From: Saccharopolyspora erythraea NRRL 2338
GTDB lineage: Bacteria > Actinomycetota > Actinomycetes > Mycobacteriales > Pseudonocardiaceae
Length of the DNA stretch: 64,000 bases
NCBI RefSeq assembly: GCF_000062885.1
Contig: NC_009142.1
Span: forward strand, 5,569,584-5,633,583
Direction of reading: 5' to 3'
The notes beneath the pieces are model-generated. The model was not told the DNA's origin and did not search any database. It saw only the letters and a program-made list of their open reading frames with translations. This document shows, in pieces, positions 52,579 to 62,177 of this stretch (positions within the stretch are counted from its first letter, which is position 1; each line of letters begins with the position of its first letter). The translations under genes were made by a program, and so were the position numbers.

Positions 52579-54579
52579 TCAGGACAGCAAGTCCGGGTCA
52601 CCGGGCCGGAAGCCCCATCCGAGAGCCGCACCCAGCCGTTGAAGGGCTGCCGCGTACTCCGCGGGCGGTCGGGTGGCCGCCCAGTGACACGGTCCACCGA
52701 GGCGTTCCGGGAAGCCGTAACCACGTGTCATCAGCACGTCGATGTCACCTGGCCTGGTCGCGATTCCCTCGGCAAGCACCAGCGCTGCCTCGTTCGCAGT
52801 GGCAGTCAGCACCCTTTCGACGATCTCCACGGTGCCGATCTCCCGAGGGGTGATCCCCTGGGCGGCGCGGGCCTCGGCAATCAACACCTCGGTGGCCGGG
52901 TCGTCGTAGGGGGTGCGATCCCCGGTGACGTACCGATACCAACCAGCGCCGGTCTTCTGCCCGAGCCTGCCTTTCTCCACCAACCGGTCGGCCAGGTCCG
53001 AGTACCGCTCGCGCGGGTCCCGGGCGGCGTCCCGGCGCCTGCGCGCATGCCAGGCGACGTCGAGTCCGGACATGTCGGCCACCGCGAACGGGCCCATCGC
53101 GACGCCGACGTCGAGCAGCGCCTCATCCACCTGCCGCGGCGTCGCCCCCTCCTCCACCAGCAGCTCGCACTGGTGCCGGTACGCGGAGAAGATCCGGTTT
53201 CCTACGAACCCGTCGCAGACTCCGACGATCACCGGGAGCTTGCCCAGCAGGCGCGCCGCGGACAGCACGTGGTCCAGCGCGTCCTGGGAAGTCGCTCGTC
53301 CTCGCACGACCTCCAGCACGCCAGTGCGGTGCGCGGGAGCCAGGAAGTGCATGCCCAGCACTCGCTCCGGGTCGGCGGCGGTCGCCGCCAGCGCGTCGAT
53401 GTCGAGGTAGGAAGTGTTGGTCGCCAGCGGCAGTCCTGGTCGGACGACGCCGGCGACCTCGCCGAGTACGGCGGCCTTCACGCCGTGGTCCTCGACGACG
53501 GCCTCCACCACCAGATCCGCATCCGACAGCAGGTCGAGCGCGGTCCCGGTGCGCAGCCGGGCGGCGGCATCGCGTCCGGCACGCGCCACCTGGTCGGCGG
53601 CCCGCTCCAGCGCGGCCGGGTCGCGGTCGACGAGGGCCACGTCGGCGCCGGCTGAGACGAACGCCCGGGCTATGCCGGCACCCATCGTTCCGGCCCCGAC
53701 CACGCCGACGGTCCGGATCGGACGTCCGGCCTTGGGTCGTCCGGCCCGGGCGACCGCGGTTCGAGCGAAGAACAAGTGCCTTCGGGCGGCGGCCTCGGGC
53801 CCGCGCCGCAGCCGGGTGAACTCGGCGCGCTCGTGCCGCAGTGCCGCCGTCGCGGGTAGCGCGGTCGCGGCCAGCACCGCACCCGCCGCGGCCAGGACGC
53901 CCGGGGTTGCTCCGTGCCGGGAGATCAGCCGACGGGCGGTTTCCTCGAACAGCCCCGGTTTCCCCGTCCGTGGCGGCAGGGTGCTGAGCACGCGCTTGGC
54001 GGTGCTCCGGGCCGCGGCCACCGCGGCGTCGCGCAGCCGATCCGTGACGACCTCGTCGACCAGGCCAAGCTCGCCGACCACCCCGACCGGGATCGGTTCG
54101 GCCGCAACCACCAGGTCGAGCAGGCGGTCAGGTTCCAACAGCCGCAGGCCGCGGACGATCCCCCCGGCTCCCGGGATCATCCCGAGGCCGACCTCGGGCA
54201 GTCCGACCCGGCAGTCGGCGAGAGCGACCCGGCGGTCGCAGGCCAGGGCGAGTTCCAGTCCGCCGCCGAGCGTAGCGCCGGACAGCGCCGCGACCACAGG
54301 CCGCGGATGTGCCTCGATCGCGGCAAGGACCTCGGGTAGCTGCGGTTCCGGCAGCTCGTCGACGGAGAACTCGCGCAAGTCCGATCCGGACATCAGGTGC
54401 TTGCCCGCACCGATCAGAACTACGCCGGTCACCGTCTCGTCCGCGGCGGTCGCCCGCAACGCGTCCAGCAGCCCGGCCCGGACCGCCGCCGTGCTCGCGT
54501 TCACCGGCGGGTTGTCGAGCACGACGACGGCGACATCGCCGTCGCGCTCGACACGCACCGGTCCCCGATCGCCGCTCAC
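52579..54579 (-). CDS. Fused enoyl-CoA hydratase / 3-hydroxyacyl-CoA dehydrogenase
   Basis: 666 residues from the GTG at 54579, overlapping the upstream stop as GTGA. The N-terminal crotonase domain has VVLDNPPVNASTAAVRAGLL, the oxyanion loop HLMSGSDLREFS and GATLGGGLELALACD (catalytic glutamate region GLPEVGLGMIPG). The C-terminal half is the NAD-binding dehydrogenase: VGVVGAGTMGAGIARAF, LVVEAVVEDHGVK and the catalytic histidine in VLGMHFLAPAHRTGVLEVV. Together they hydrate and oxidise enoyl-CoA, two steps of beta-oxidation. Last gene of the operon starting at 61289. Confidence 0.94.
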   Translation of the reverse strand: MSGDRGPVRVERDGDVAVVVLDNPPVNASTAAVRAGLLDALRATAADETVTGVVLIGAGKHLMSGSDLREFSVDELPEPQLPEVLAAIEAHPRPVVAALSGATLGGGLELALACDRRVALADCRVGLPEVGLGMIPGAGGIVRGLRLLEPDRLLDLVVAAEPIPVGVVGELGLVDEVVTDRLRDAAVAAARSTAKRVLSTLPPRTGKPGLFEETARRLISRHGATPGVLAAAGAVLAATALPATAALRHERAEFTRLRRGPEAAARRHLFFARTAVARAGRPKAGRPIRTVGVVGAGTMGAGIARAFVSAGADVALVDRDPAALERAADQVARAGRDAAARLRTGTALDLLSDADLVVEAVVEDHGVKAAVLGEVAGVVRPGLPLATNTSYLDIDALAATAADPERVLGMHFLAPAHRTGVLEVVRGRATSQDALDHVLSAARLLGKLPVIVGVCDGFVGNRIFSAYRHQCELLVEEGATPRQVDEALLDVGVAMGPFAVADMSGLDVAWHARRRRDAARDPRERYSDLADRLVEKGRLGQKTGAGWYRYVTGDRTPYDDPATEVLIAEARAAQGITPREIGTVEIVERVLTATANEAALVLAEGIATRPGDIDVLMTRGYGFPERLGGPCHWAATRPPAEYAAALQRLGAALGWGFRPGDPDLLS

Positions 54580-55757
54580 GACGCCGCCCGCTGCGGGAAC
54601 CGGCGGCCGAAGATCTCCTCCGCGATGCGGTTCTTCATCATCTCCAGCGACCCGCCGGCGATCATCCAGCCGCGGGTGCGGCGCTGGCAGTACTCGACCA
54701 GCGATTCGGTGCTGTAGCCCAGCGCGCCCATCATCTGCATCGCCGCGTCGGCCGCCTGGAACCCAGCTGTGTTGGCGGCGTACTTCGCGACGGTGGTCTC
54801 GTAGGCCGAAGGCAGCCCGTCCTCGGCGTTGGCCACCGCACGGGCGAGCAGGGCGTCGGCGGCGTCCAACGCGACAGCGGCCTCGGCGAACGTCCACTGC
54901 ACACCCTGGAACTCGTTGAGCGTGCGGCCGAACTGGGTGCGGTGGGACACGTGTTCGCGGGCGAGGTCGAACGCGAGCCTGCCCAGCGCCAGCGAGCGGG
55001 AGGCGTTGCCGATGCGCTCGACGTTGAAGCCGCTCATCTGCTTCTTGAACCCACCAGGGCCGAGCAGAATCCGCGACTTCGGGATGCGGCAGTCGTCGAA
55101 GTAGAGCTGGGCCCAGGTCTCGCCGCTCATGTAGGCCGACGGTTCACCGACCTGGAAGCCGGGGTCACCGCGTTCGACCAGCACCGACCCGATGTTGCGG
55201 GTGCCGGGGCCGAAGCGGACGTAGACCAGGAACAGGGTGGCGTCCACGCTGTGCGTGCCCCAGATCTTGGTGCCGTTGACGACGAGGTCGTCGCCGTCCT
55301 CCACGGCACTGGTGGTGAGTTCGGTGGCTGCCGACCCCGCCTCGGGCTCGCTCATGCCGAGCGAGAGCAGACCTCGTCCCGCGAGGAGATCGGGCAGGTA
55401 CGCCGCCTTCTGCTCGGCGGTGCCGAACTGGGCGAAGGTGCGGATGGCGCCGAAGTTGCCTGCCTGCAGGATGTCGGCGCTCTTCGGGCAGTGCTGGGCG
55501 ACCGCCTGGATCACCGCGACCGCGGTGCGCAGCCCGGCTCCCTGTCCGCCGTCTTCCTCCGAGATCGTCAGGCCCAGCAGGCCCTGCTCCCCCAGCGTGG
55601 CGGCGATGTCCCAGGGATAGCGCGGGTCGTGCGCCCGCGCCAGCGCGCCGGGGGCCAGGTGCCGCGCGGCGAACGCGTTGACCGAGTCGAGCAGGTCGTT
55701 GCGGGCCAGGTCGTCAGCGTCCGCACCGTCGGCCGGATGGTCGAGGGTCGAAGTCAT
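54576..55757 (-). CDS. Acyl-CoA dehydrogenase
   Basis: 393 residues, ATG at 55757 with GGAAGG upstream. LGLTISEEDGGQGAGLRTAV, SLGMSEPEAGSAATELTTSA (family 'TEPxAGSD', with SEP here), KIWGTHSVDATLFLV and a C-terminal MMGALGYSTESLVEYCQRRT with GWMIAGGSLEMMKNRIAEEI. It is coupled to the hydratase/dehydrogenase by a four-base overlap and follows the solute-binding protein gene by 31 bases, so oxidation begins on an imported substrate. Confidence 0.93.
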   Translation of the reverse strand: MTSTLDHPADGADADDLARNDLLDSVNAFAARHLAPGALARAHDPRYPWDIAATLGEQGLLGLTISEEDGGQGAGLRTAVAVIQAVAQHCPKSADILQAGNFGAIRTFAQFGTAEQKAAYLPDLLAGRGLLSLGMSEPEAGSAATELTTSAVEDGDDLVVNGTKIWGTHSVDATLFLVYVRFGPGTRNIGSVLVERGDPGFQVGEPSAYMSGETWAQLYFDDCRIPKSRILLGPGGFKKQMSGFNVERIGNASRSLALGRLAFDLAREHVSHRTQFGRTLNEFQGVQWTFAEAAVALDAADALLARAVANAEDGLPSAYETTVAKYAANTAGFQAADAAMQMMGALGYSTESLVEYCQRRTRGWMIAGGSLEMMKNRIAEEIFGRRFPQRAAS

Positions 55758-55788
55758 TCTGGTGCCTTCCGTGGGCGTGGCGGCTGGT

Positions 55789-56949
55789 TCAGCCGATGAA
55801 GTCGAACTTCTGCTTCCACAGCTTTTCGTCGGCCTCCGCATGCCGGGCGAAGCCGTCCTCGTCGAGCAGGTGGAAGCGCGGTGAGTCGGCCGTCGGCAGC
55901 TCGTATTCACCGGCGCGGACCGGACCGATGTCGGTGCGGACCGGGACGAAGCCTTGGGAGCCGACGAACTTCTGGCCGGACTTGGACAGCGACCAGTTGG
56001 CGAACACCTGGGCGGCCGGGTTGTCCGCTCCTTTCGGGGTCAGCCCGAGCGGGCCTTCGGAGGCCGAGACACCTTCCTCCGGAACGACCAGACGGATGGG
56101 TGCACCGTGGCTCTGCGCGCCGAAGGCGTTGTTGAAGCTGACGGTCGCGATCGAGATCTCTCCCCGGGCCAGGGCGTCCACTTCGGTCGAGGTGGAGTTG
56201 AACACCCGGGGCCGCTGAGCAGCCAGGCGGTCGAGGTATTGCGGGCCGAACTCCTCGATTTGGAACCGGGTGAGCGCCTGCAGGGTGCCGCCGGTGGTGA
56301 TCGCGACGATCCCGAGCTGCCCTTCGTAGCGGGGGTCGGCGAGGTCCTCCCAGCCGTCCGGCGGATTCTGGATGTGGATGGCGGAGTTGTAGGCCATCGC
56401 GTTCACGAAGTAGTAAGCCGGGAACCAGTTCGCGTCGACCGTGGCGCCCGCCGCGGCCAGCTTGTCGTGGAACGGCGTCCGGTAGGGCACATACACCCCG
56501 GCCTCGCCGAAGTCGCGTGCGGTGCGCGGATCGGTCAGCCGGATCACGTCCGCCCCGAGACGGCCGGCACCGTGCTCGGACAGTGCTCGCTCTGCCAGCT
56601 TGTTGTTCGGCAGCCGGGTCAGCTCGACTTGGATGCCGGTCTCCGCGGTGAACCGCGCCAGCGTGAGGTCCTCGGCCTCCTTGCCCGCGGCCGAGTACAG
56701 CACCAGCTTCTCGCCCCTGGCGGCCTCGTAAAGCGCCTTGTCGGCGATCTTCTCGCCGTCGATGGTCAGGCCGTCGGTGGCGTCCACCTGCGCCGGGGCG
56801 AGCAGCTTGGCCGCGCGAGCAGCCGGTGTGTTGTGCACCGATCCTCCGCAGGCCGACACCAGCAGGCTCACCACGGCCAAGAGGGCCAGCAGCCCCGTGC
56901 TGCACACCCGGTGCGCTCCGCGGCGGGGGGACGTCGTCGTCTCAGGCAC
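55789..56949 (-). CDS. ABC-transporter solute-binding lipoprotein
   Basis: 386 residues from a GTG. Lipoprotein signal VCSTGLLALLAVVSLLVSAC with lipobox LVSAC, then the type-1 binding fold: KLVLYSAAGKEAEDLTLARF and YYFVNAMAYNSAIHIQNPPD (the 'xxxxYNxxxxxxxPxxWxDL' pattern of iron/phosphonate-type binding proteins), ending in EKLWKQKFDFIG. It captures the substrate outside the membrane for the permease whose gene it overlaps by eight bases. The FutA/AfuA-like pattern may mean iron, but the operon's catabolic enzymes argue for an organic anion. Confidence 0.9.
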   Translation of the reverse strand: MPETTTSPRRGAHRVCSTGLLALLAVVSLLVSACGGSVHNTPAARAAKLLAPAQVDATDGLTIDGEKIADKALYEAARGEKLVLYSAAGKEAEDLTLARFTAETGIQVELTRLPNNKLAERALSEHGAGRLGADVIRLTDPRTARDFGEAGVYVPYRTPFHDKLAAAGATVDANWFPAYYFVNAMAYNSAIHIQNPPDGWEDLADPRYEGQLGIVAITTGGTLQALTRFQIEEFGPQYLDRLAAQRPRVFNSTSTEVDALARGEISIATVSFNNAFGAQSHGAPIRLVVPEEGVSASEGPLGLTPKGADNPAAQVFANWSLSKSGQKFVGSQGFVPVRTDIGPVRAGEYELPTADSPRFHLLDEDGFARHAEADEKLWKQKFDFIG

Positions 56950-58720
56950 CGTGGCCTCCTGGGCCCGCGCCGAACCGGCGGGGCAGGTAGCTGAGCAGGA
57001 ACATGATCGCGCAGTAGATGAGCGCGGTGGCCGAGGCCTCCTGGAGCGCGCCGCCGTTCTCGAACTGGTCGTAGATGGCGATCGAGAGGATCTCGGTGTC
57101 GGAGGTGTAGAGAAAGAGCGGCACGGTCAGCTCACGCATGCTCAGCATGAGCAGGAGGAGGAATGTGGAGAGCACCGAGACCCGCAGCAGCGGCACGGTG
57201 ATCACGGCGATCGCGCGGCTGCGGCGCGCGCCGAGCATGACGGCGCTGTCCTCCAGGTCCCGGTCGGTGGCCCGGATCGAGGCGGCGATACCCCGGAACC
57301 CCTGCGGCATCTGAACGGCGACGAAGCCGATGATCAGCACCGCGAGCGTGCCGTATACCGGCAGCGGCATGACGAGCCAGGTCCAGAGCAGGCCAATACC
57401 GAGCACGACGTGCGGGATGGCCAACGGGACCATCGACACGTTCTCCAACGCACCGCGACCGCAGGACTTGGTGCGGTACACCACGTAGCCGACCACGAAG
57501 GCCAGCGCAGTGCCGATGGCCGCGGCGGCGACCGAGACCACGACGCTGTTGGTGGCTGCCCCGAGGAACCCGTCGGAAGTCAGTGCTGTGGCGAACGAAC
57601 TGGCGTCGAGCGCACCCGGCTCGGCTAGCTCGCCGAACGAGCTCATGTACGGCGAGCTCCGGACCGCCGACAACAGCAGTGCGAGCAGGGGCAGCACGAT
57701 CGACAGTGCGAAGTAGCCCACCGCGACGACCAGCGCCGGGGTCCGCCAGCGGCCCAGCGCGATCGTGCGGGCCTTGACGCCCTTGCCCGACACCGTGGTG
57801 AACGAGCGGTTGGCCAGGTAGCGGCGCTGCATCCAGGTGACCGCCAATACCACCGCGACGAGCACGATCGCGATCACCGCGGCCTCGTTGCCCCGCGACG
57901 GGGTGGAATTCATCAGCTTGTAGATGAAGGTCGGCAGCGTGTCGATCCCGCCCGGGGTGGCCAGCACCTGCGAGACCGGGAAGTTCTCGAACACGAGCAC
58001 GAAGATCAGCAGGCCGGAGCCCAGGATGGCCGGCAGCGACAGCGGCAAGGTGATCGAGCGGATGGTGCGCCAGGTCGGGCTGCCGTGCACGCCGGCCGCG
58101 TCCTCAAGGTCGGGATTCATCAGCGACATCGAGCTGTGAATCATCAGGAAGGCGTAGGGCGCGTAGTACATCGCCATCACCACGACGACGCCGACGATGG
58201 TGTAGACGTTCACGACCGGTCCTGTCGCACCGAGGTCGCGGAACGCGACGTTGATCAGCCCCGCGCCCGGGCTGGCCAGGATCGACCAGGCCAGCGCGCC
58301 CACGTAGGACGGAAGGAACAGCGGCATCAGGCCGATCAGGTAGAGGAAGCCGCGGGCTCTGGCGTCGGTCCGGGCGGCGACGAAGGCGAGCGCCCCGCCG
58401 ATCGCCAGCGCCAGCACCGTGGCGCCGACCGCGATGAGCAGCGAGTTGCCCGCCGCGACGAGCACTCCCTCAGCCGCGAGGACCCGCAGGTTCTCCAGCG
58501 TGAAGGCCAGCCCGGAGTTGCCCGGCCGGGGCACGTCGGTGGCGAACGCGGCCACCACGATCAGCGCCGCGGGGACCAAGACCAGGAAGGAGATGAACGC
58601 CAGCAGCGGCAGCCCGAGGACCCGGGTTCGCAGCGGGATCGGATTGCGGCGTCTGCGGCGCGGCACGTCGGCATCCGGTGGGGCCGCCGCGGGGGCGGGT
58701 CTGGTCGGGGTCGTGGTCAT
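56942..58720 (-). CDS. ABC-transporter permease, two-domain (ThiP/FbpB type)
   Basis: 592 residues with two homologous sets of about six membrane helices. Each half has an EAA-like coupling loop: LEDAAGVHGSPTWRTIRSIT in the first, LEDSAVMLGARRSRAIAVIT in the second. The start ATG overlaps the stop of the ATPase gene as ATGA. Fused permeases of this kind serve iron, thiamine, phosphonate and putrescine-like importers. Confidence 0.93.
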   Translation of the reverse strand: MTTTPTRPAPAAAPPDADVPRRRRRNPIPLRTRVLGLPLLAFISFLVLVPAALIVVAAFATDVPRPGNSGLAFTLENLRVLAAEGVLVAAGNSLLIAVGATVLALAIGGALAFVAARTDARARGFLYLIGLMPLFLPSYVGALAWSILASPGAGLINVAFRDLGATGPVVNVYTIVGVVVVMAMYYAPYAFLMIHSSMSLMNPDLEDAAGVHGSPTWRTIRSITLPLSLPAILGSGLLIFVLVFENFPVSQVLATPGGIDTLPTFIYKLMNSTPSRGNEAAVIAIVLVAVVLAVTWMQRRYLANRSFTTVSGKGVKARTIALGRWRTPALVVAVGYFALSIVLPLLALLLSAVRSSPYMSSFGELAEPGALDASSFATALTSDGFLGAATNSVVVSVAAAAIGTALAFVVGYVVYRTKSCGRGALENVSMVPLAIPHVVLGIGLLWTWLVMPLPVYGTLAVLIIGFVAVQMPQGFRGIAASIRATDRDLEDSAVMLGARRSRAIAVITVPLLRVSVLSTFLLLLMLSMRELTVPLFLYTSDTEILSIAIYDQFENGGALQEASATALIYCAIMFLLSYLPRRFGAGPGGHGA

Positions 58721-59847
58721 GCGGCAACGACCTCCTGCGGCTCCTGCGCGTCGGCGACGTGCTCTGGCAGCAACCGGACGGCGGGGGCTTCGATGCGGAG
58801 CGAGACCTCGGTCCCAGCGGTGAGCGTGCCGGTCGTGGGCGGCGGGCAGATCGCCTCCACCGCCAGACCGGCGCCGGTGCGCACGGTGCAGCGGATCGAA
58901 GCTCCCTGGAAGACCGCCACTTCGACGGTGCCGTGCAACCGGTTCACCGACGGCGGGTCGGTCTCCCCGGGAGTGCCCGGGTCGACGCGGACGTGCTCGG
59001 GCCTGATGCACGCGAAACGCGAGCCGGCGCCGCCGGCGCCGATGTCGTCGACCACGAGCTCCTGACCGTGGCCGGCCAGAAGAACCCGGTTGCCCTCGCA
59101 CTTCTCGACCTCGAAGACGTTGGTGACGCCGAGGAAACTCGCGATGGACGCACTGGCCGGAGCGGCGTAGATCTGCTCCGGCGTGCCGAGCTGGGTGATC
59201 CGGCCGCCTTGCATGATGGCGATCCGGTCGGCGAGCGAGAGCGCCTCCTGCTGGTCGTGGGTGACGTAGAGGCTGGTCAGACCGCGCTCCACCTGGATCC
59301 GGCGCAGCTCGACCCGCAACTCGTCGCGCAACCGCGCGTCGAGGTTGGACAGCGGCTCGTCCAGCAGCAGCACCGCAGGCTCCATGGCCATCGATCGGGC
59401 CAGCGCGACCCGCTGCATCTGGCCACCGGAGAGCATGCTGGCCCCACGCTCGCCCAGGTGGCCCAGGCCGACGACGTCGAGCACCCCGACGGCCTTGCGC
59501 CGGGCCTCGGCTCGGCCGGCCCCCTTCATCTTCAGGGGGAACGCGACGTTGTCGAGCACGGTCATGTGCGGCCAGACGGCGTAGGACTGGAAGACCATGC
59601 CGACGTTGCGCTTGTGCGACGGGACCGACATCCCGCTCGCCCCGTCGTACACCGTCCGCTCGCCGATGGTGATCCGGCCGCCGGAAGGCGACTCGAGACC
59701 GGCGATGCACCGCATGGTGCTCGTCTTCCCACACCCCGACTGCCCCAGCAGGACGACAGAACTGCCGTCGGGGATCGTCAGGTCCAGGTTCTTCACGGCT
59801 CGGTGCTCCCCGTAGGTGAGCTCCAGTGCTTCGACACCAACCCTCAT
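58717..59847 (-). CDS. ABC-transporter ATPase with TOBE domain
   Basis: 376 residues from the ATG at 59847 (GAGGAG upstream); the longer open frame has no homology. Walker A LLGQSGCGKTSTMRCIAG, signature MLSGGQMQRVALARSMAMEP, Walker B VLLLDEPLSNLDARLRDELR and switch LYVTHDQQEALSLADRIAIM are complete, followed by a C-terminal TOBE regulatory domain. Powers the permease encoded next. Confidence 0.95.
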   Translation of the reverse strand: MRVGVEALELTYGEHRAVKNLDLTIPDGSSVVLLGQSGCGKTSTMRCIAGLESPSGGRITIGERTVYDGASGMSVPSHKRNVGMVFQSYAVWPHMTVLDNVAFPLKMKGAGRAEARRKAVGVLDVVGLGHLGERGASMLSGGQMQRVALARSMAMEPAVLLLDEPLSNLDARLRDELRVELRRIQVERGLTSLYVTHDQQEALSLADRIAIMQGGRITQLGTPEQIYAAPASASIASFLGVTNVFEVEKCEGNRVLLAGHGQELVVDDIGAGGAGSRFACIRPEHVRVDPGTPGETDPPSVNRLHGTVEVAVFQGASIRCTVRTGAGLAVEAICPPPTTGTLTAGTEVSLRIEAPAVRLLPEHVADAQEPQEVVAA

Positions 59848-59873
59848 TGGATGGCTCCTCGCAAGTGGTGCGG

Positions 59874-61289
59874 TCAGTCGTGGGGCGTGCTGGTTCGGCC
59901 GGCGACGAGCGCGCGGGACCGGATCGCGCGGTCGACGTCGGCCAGGAAGTCCAGCCCCTCGAAGGCCCGGACAGCGGTGATGAGGTCGGCGGTGGCGGCC
60001 GCGCCGACCACCGGTTCGCACAACCCGCGGACCTTGTCCTCGAGCGCCTCGTCGGACAGCGGGTTCGCCGGCTCGCCGTACGGATGCTGCACCCAGGTGG
60101 TGCGGGTGCGCCCGCTGGTGAACTCGACGGTGGTTCTCGCCGGGCGTCCGGACCGGGGGTAGGCGGCGTCGGCGTCTGGATCGACGGTCACCGAGACGCG
60201 GCCCATCAGAGCCCGGACCGCGGCGTCGTCGCGGGCGGCGGGCTCGAAGTCGGTCAGGGTCACCGCGCCCCTGGTGAGGGCGACGGCGACCGCGTAGGGC
60301 AGGCTCAGCTGTGCCTGCAGGATCGTGTCCAGGTCGGTCCCGGTGTGCCGGGCGGCGATCGGGAACGTCTCGACCCGCACCGCGGCGATGTCGGCCGGGT
60401 CGATCTCGTGCTCGCGACGCAGCTGCAGCGCACCGTCGATGGCACCGTGCAGGTGCCGACAGCACGGGTAAGGCTTGACGTAGGTCTTCAGCACGACCCA
60501 CTGCTCACCGAGTCCGTCAGTGACGCGCTCGGGGAACCACGCCTCCCCGACCGAACCAGCGTAGGCGGCGAAGTATCCGTCGGTGCCTTCCAAGACCGTG
60601 GTCGGACCGGTGAGTCCGGCTACGGCGAGATCGGCTGCGGCGATGCCGTCGCGGGCGGCCTTGCCCGGGTGGAAGCGCTTCACCTCGGCCGAGTCCCCGA
60701 GGAACTCGAACAGCCCGCCCGCGTGGGAGCCGGCGATGCCGAGCGCGTGCGCGGTCTCGGTTTCCGACAGCCCGCGCAGCACGGCCGCCGCGGCGGTGGC
60801 GCCGAAGACTCCGCCCAGCGGGGTGTTGTGGAAGTGCCGGTTGCGGGTGGCCGGGTGGCCGGCGGCGGCGATCCGGCACGCGAGTTCCATGCCGATCGCG
60901 GCCGCGATGCGCACGCGTCCGGCGTCGGCACCGAGGCTCTGGCCCAGGGCGAACACCGTCGGCAGGACCACCGAGGTGGGGTGCATGCTGCCCGGGGTGT
61001 AGCCCTCGTCGGACTCGATGCCGTGCCCGTTGGTGCCGTTGACCAGCGCCGCACCCAGGACCGACGACGCCCCATGCCCGATCGCGGTCGCCGCGTCACC
61101 GGGGTAGAGGGCGGCCGCGTGCCGTGCGACAGCCCCGGACACCGGACCCACCGAGCTGGCCACCATGCCGCTCACCGCGTCGAGCGTCATCCGGCGCAGG
61201 TGGTGGTCGAGGCCGGCGGGCAGTGGCCGTGCCTGCTGCTCGACGATCCACTTCGCGACGTGCCGGGTCAGTCCCGCGTGTGCGTCCAT
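59874..61289 (-). CDS. MmgE/PrpD-family protein
   Basis: 471 residues from the ATG at 61289 (GGGAGAAG upstream). LTLD-type opening HLRRMTLDAVSGMVASSVG, NGTNGHGIESDEGYTPGSMH, the family core GVFGATAAAAVLRGLSETET with HALGIAGSHAGGLFEFLGDS, and KPYPCCRHLHGAIDGALQL. The family includes 2-methylcitrate dehydratase and cis-aconitate decarboxylase, so it probably dehydrates or decarboxylates a branched hydroxy-acid. First gene of a six-gene operon with the ABC importer and beta-oxidation enzymes, divergent from a GntR regulator. Confidence 0.92.
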   Translation of the reverse strand: MDAHAGLTRHVAKWIVEQQARPLPAGLDHHLRRMTLDAVSGMVASSVGPVSGAVARHAAALYPGDAATAIGHGASSVLGAALVNGTNGHGIESDEGYTPGSMHPTSVVLPTVFALGQSLGADAGRVRIAAAIGMELACRIAAAGHPATRNRHFHNTPLGGVFGATAAAAVLRGLSETETAHALGIAGSHAGGLFEFLGDSAEVKRFHPGKAARDGIAAADLAVAGLTGPTTVLEGTDGYFAAYAGSVGEAWFPERVTDGLGEQWVVLKTYVKPYPCCRHLHGAIDGALQLRREHEIDPADIAAVRVETFPIAARHTGTDLDTILQAQLSLPYAVAVALTRGAVTLTDFEPAARDDAAVRALMGRVSVTVDPDADAAYPRSGRPARTTVEFTSGRTRTTWVQHPYGEPANPLSDEALEDKVRGLCEPVVGAAATADLITAVRAFEGLDFLADVDRAIRSRALVAGRTSTPHD

Positions 61290-61347
61290 GCACTTCTCCC
61301 GCTCGGTGCTCGGGCCGCCCTCGTTGGCGGCTGCAGAGAAGCTACAT

Positions 61348-61359
61348 ACTCTATAGAGT
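61348..61359. promoter_or_regulatory. Perfect palindrome ACTCTATAGAGT, likely GntR operator
   Basis: Twelve-base perfect dyad in the 160-base gap between the PrpD-type start (61289) and the GntR start (61450). A second imperfect dyad, AGTCGATAGCCAATAGACT, lies at 61394-61412. A site with the same TCTATAGA core lies at 51591-51606. Confidence 0.7.
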
Positions 61360-61449
61360 GTTGTCCATGGATACCGGTCGGCTACCGTCGGGTAGTCGAT
61401 AGCCAATAGACTGTTGAACGCTGATCACCGACGCACAGAAGGGCGGCAC

Positions 61450-62151
61450 ATGACCATCGGCAACGCGGACTCCCCGCCGCAGAGCCGCACGGCCTGGGTC
61501 GCCGAGCGGATCCGCGAGGACGTCGCAGCCGGCACCATCCAGCCCGGAGAGCTGATCAAGCAGACGGTGCTGGCCAAGAGGTACGGCGTCAGCCCCACCC
61601 CGGTCCGGGAAGCACTGCGCATGCTGGAGGCGGACGGCATGATCGTCTACTCCACGCACAAGGGCGCTACGGTCCGGGAGATGACCCCGGAGACCGCGGC
61701 CGACCTCTACCGGCTGCGCGCGGCCGTGGAGTCAGTGGCCGCTGGGATGGCGGTCGAGCGCATGACCAGCGAGGGATTGCAGGAAATCGAGAGGCAGCAC
61801 GCCGAGATCGACCGGGCGGTGCGTGAGGGAGCCGCACCCGCCGAACTATCGCGCCTGAACAAGCAGTTCCACTTCTCGATCTACGCGCAGTCGTCGCCGC
61901 TGGTCCTGCAGTACGTCGAGGCCCTGTGGGTGCGCTTCACCCCGCCCGCGACCGTGTGGGGAAGCGAGGACGCCGCCATGGCGCTGCAGTGCGACCACGA
62001 CGCGATTCTGAAGGCCGTGCGAAAAGGTGACGCGGACGCCGCGGCCAGGCTGACCGCCGAGCACGTCCAGCACGCCGCGGCCATCCGCGACGCGAACCCG
62101 GAACTGCGGGCCGCCGGCGGACAGGACCGGGAGGACCACACCGGCCTCTGA
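61450..62151 (+). CDS. GntR-family regulator, FCD subfamily
   Basis: 233 residues from the ATG at 61450 with AAGGG upstream. N-terminal winged helix AERIREDVAAGTIQPGELIK, VLAKRYGVSPTPVREALRML and GMIVYSTHKGATVREM; C-terminal FCD ligand domain with metal/ligand residues in LSRLNKQFHFSIYAQ (D/H replaced by N/H) and DHDAILKAVRKGDADAAARL. It likely represses the divergent PrpD-ABC-oxidation operon and the ligase/thioesterase pair until the pathway acid binds. Confidence 0.92.
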   Translation: MTIGNADSPPQSRTAWVAERIREDVAAGTIQPGELIKQTVLAKRYGVSPTPVREALRMLEADGMIVYSTHKGATVREMTPETAADLYRLRAAVESVAAGMAVERMTSEGLQEIERQHAEIDRAVREGAAPAELSRLNKQFHFSIYAQSSPLVLQYVEALWVRFTPPATVWGSEDAAMALQCDHDAILKAVRKGDADAAARLTAEHVQHAAAIRDANPELRAAGGQDREDHTGL

Positions 62152-62177
62152 GCCCGCACGTACCCGTTCTCCGGATC

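Noticed and set aside
56942-59734. 930-residue frame as an ATPase-permease fusion
   Set aside because: The first third is out of frame with the ATPase and has no homology; the permease starts at the ATG at 58720 overlapping the ATPase stop.
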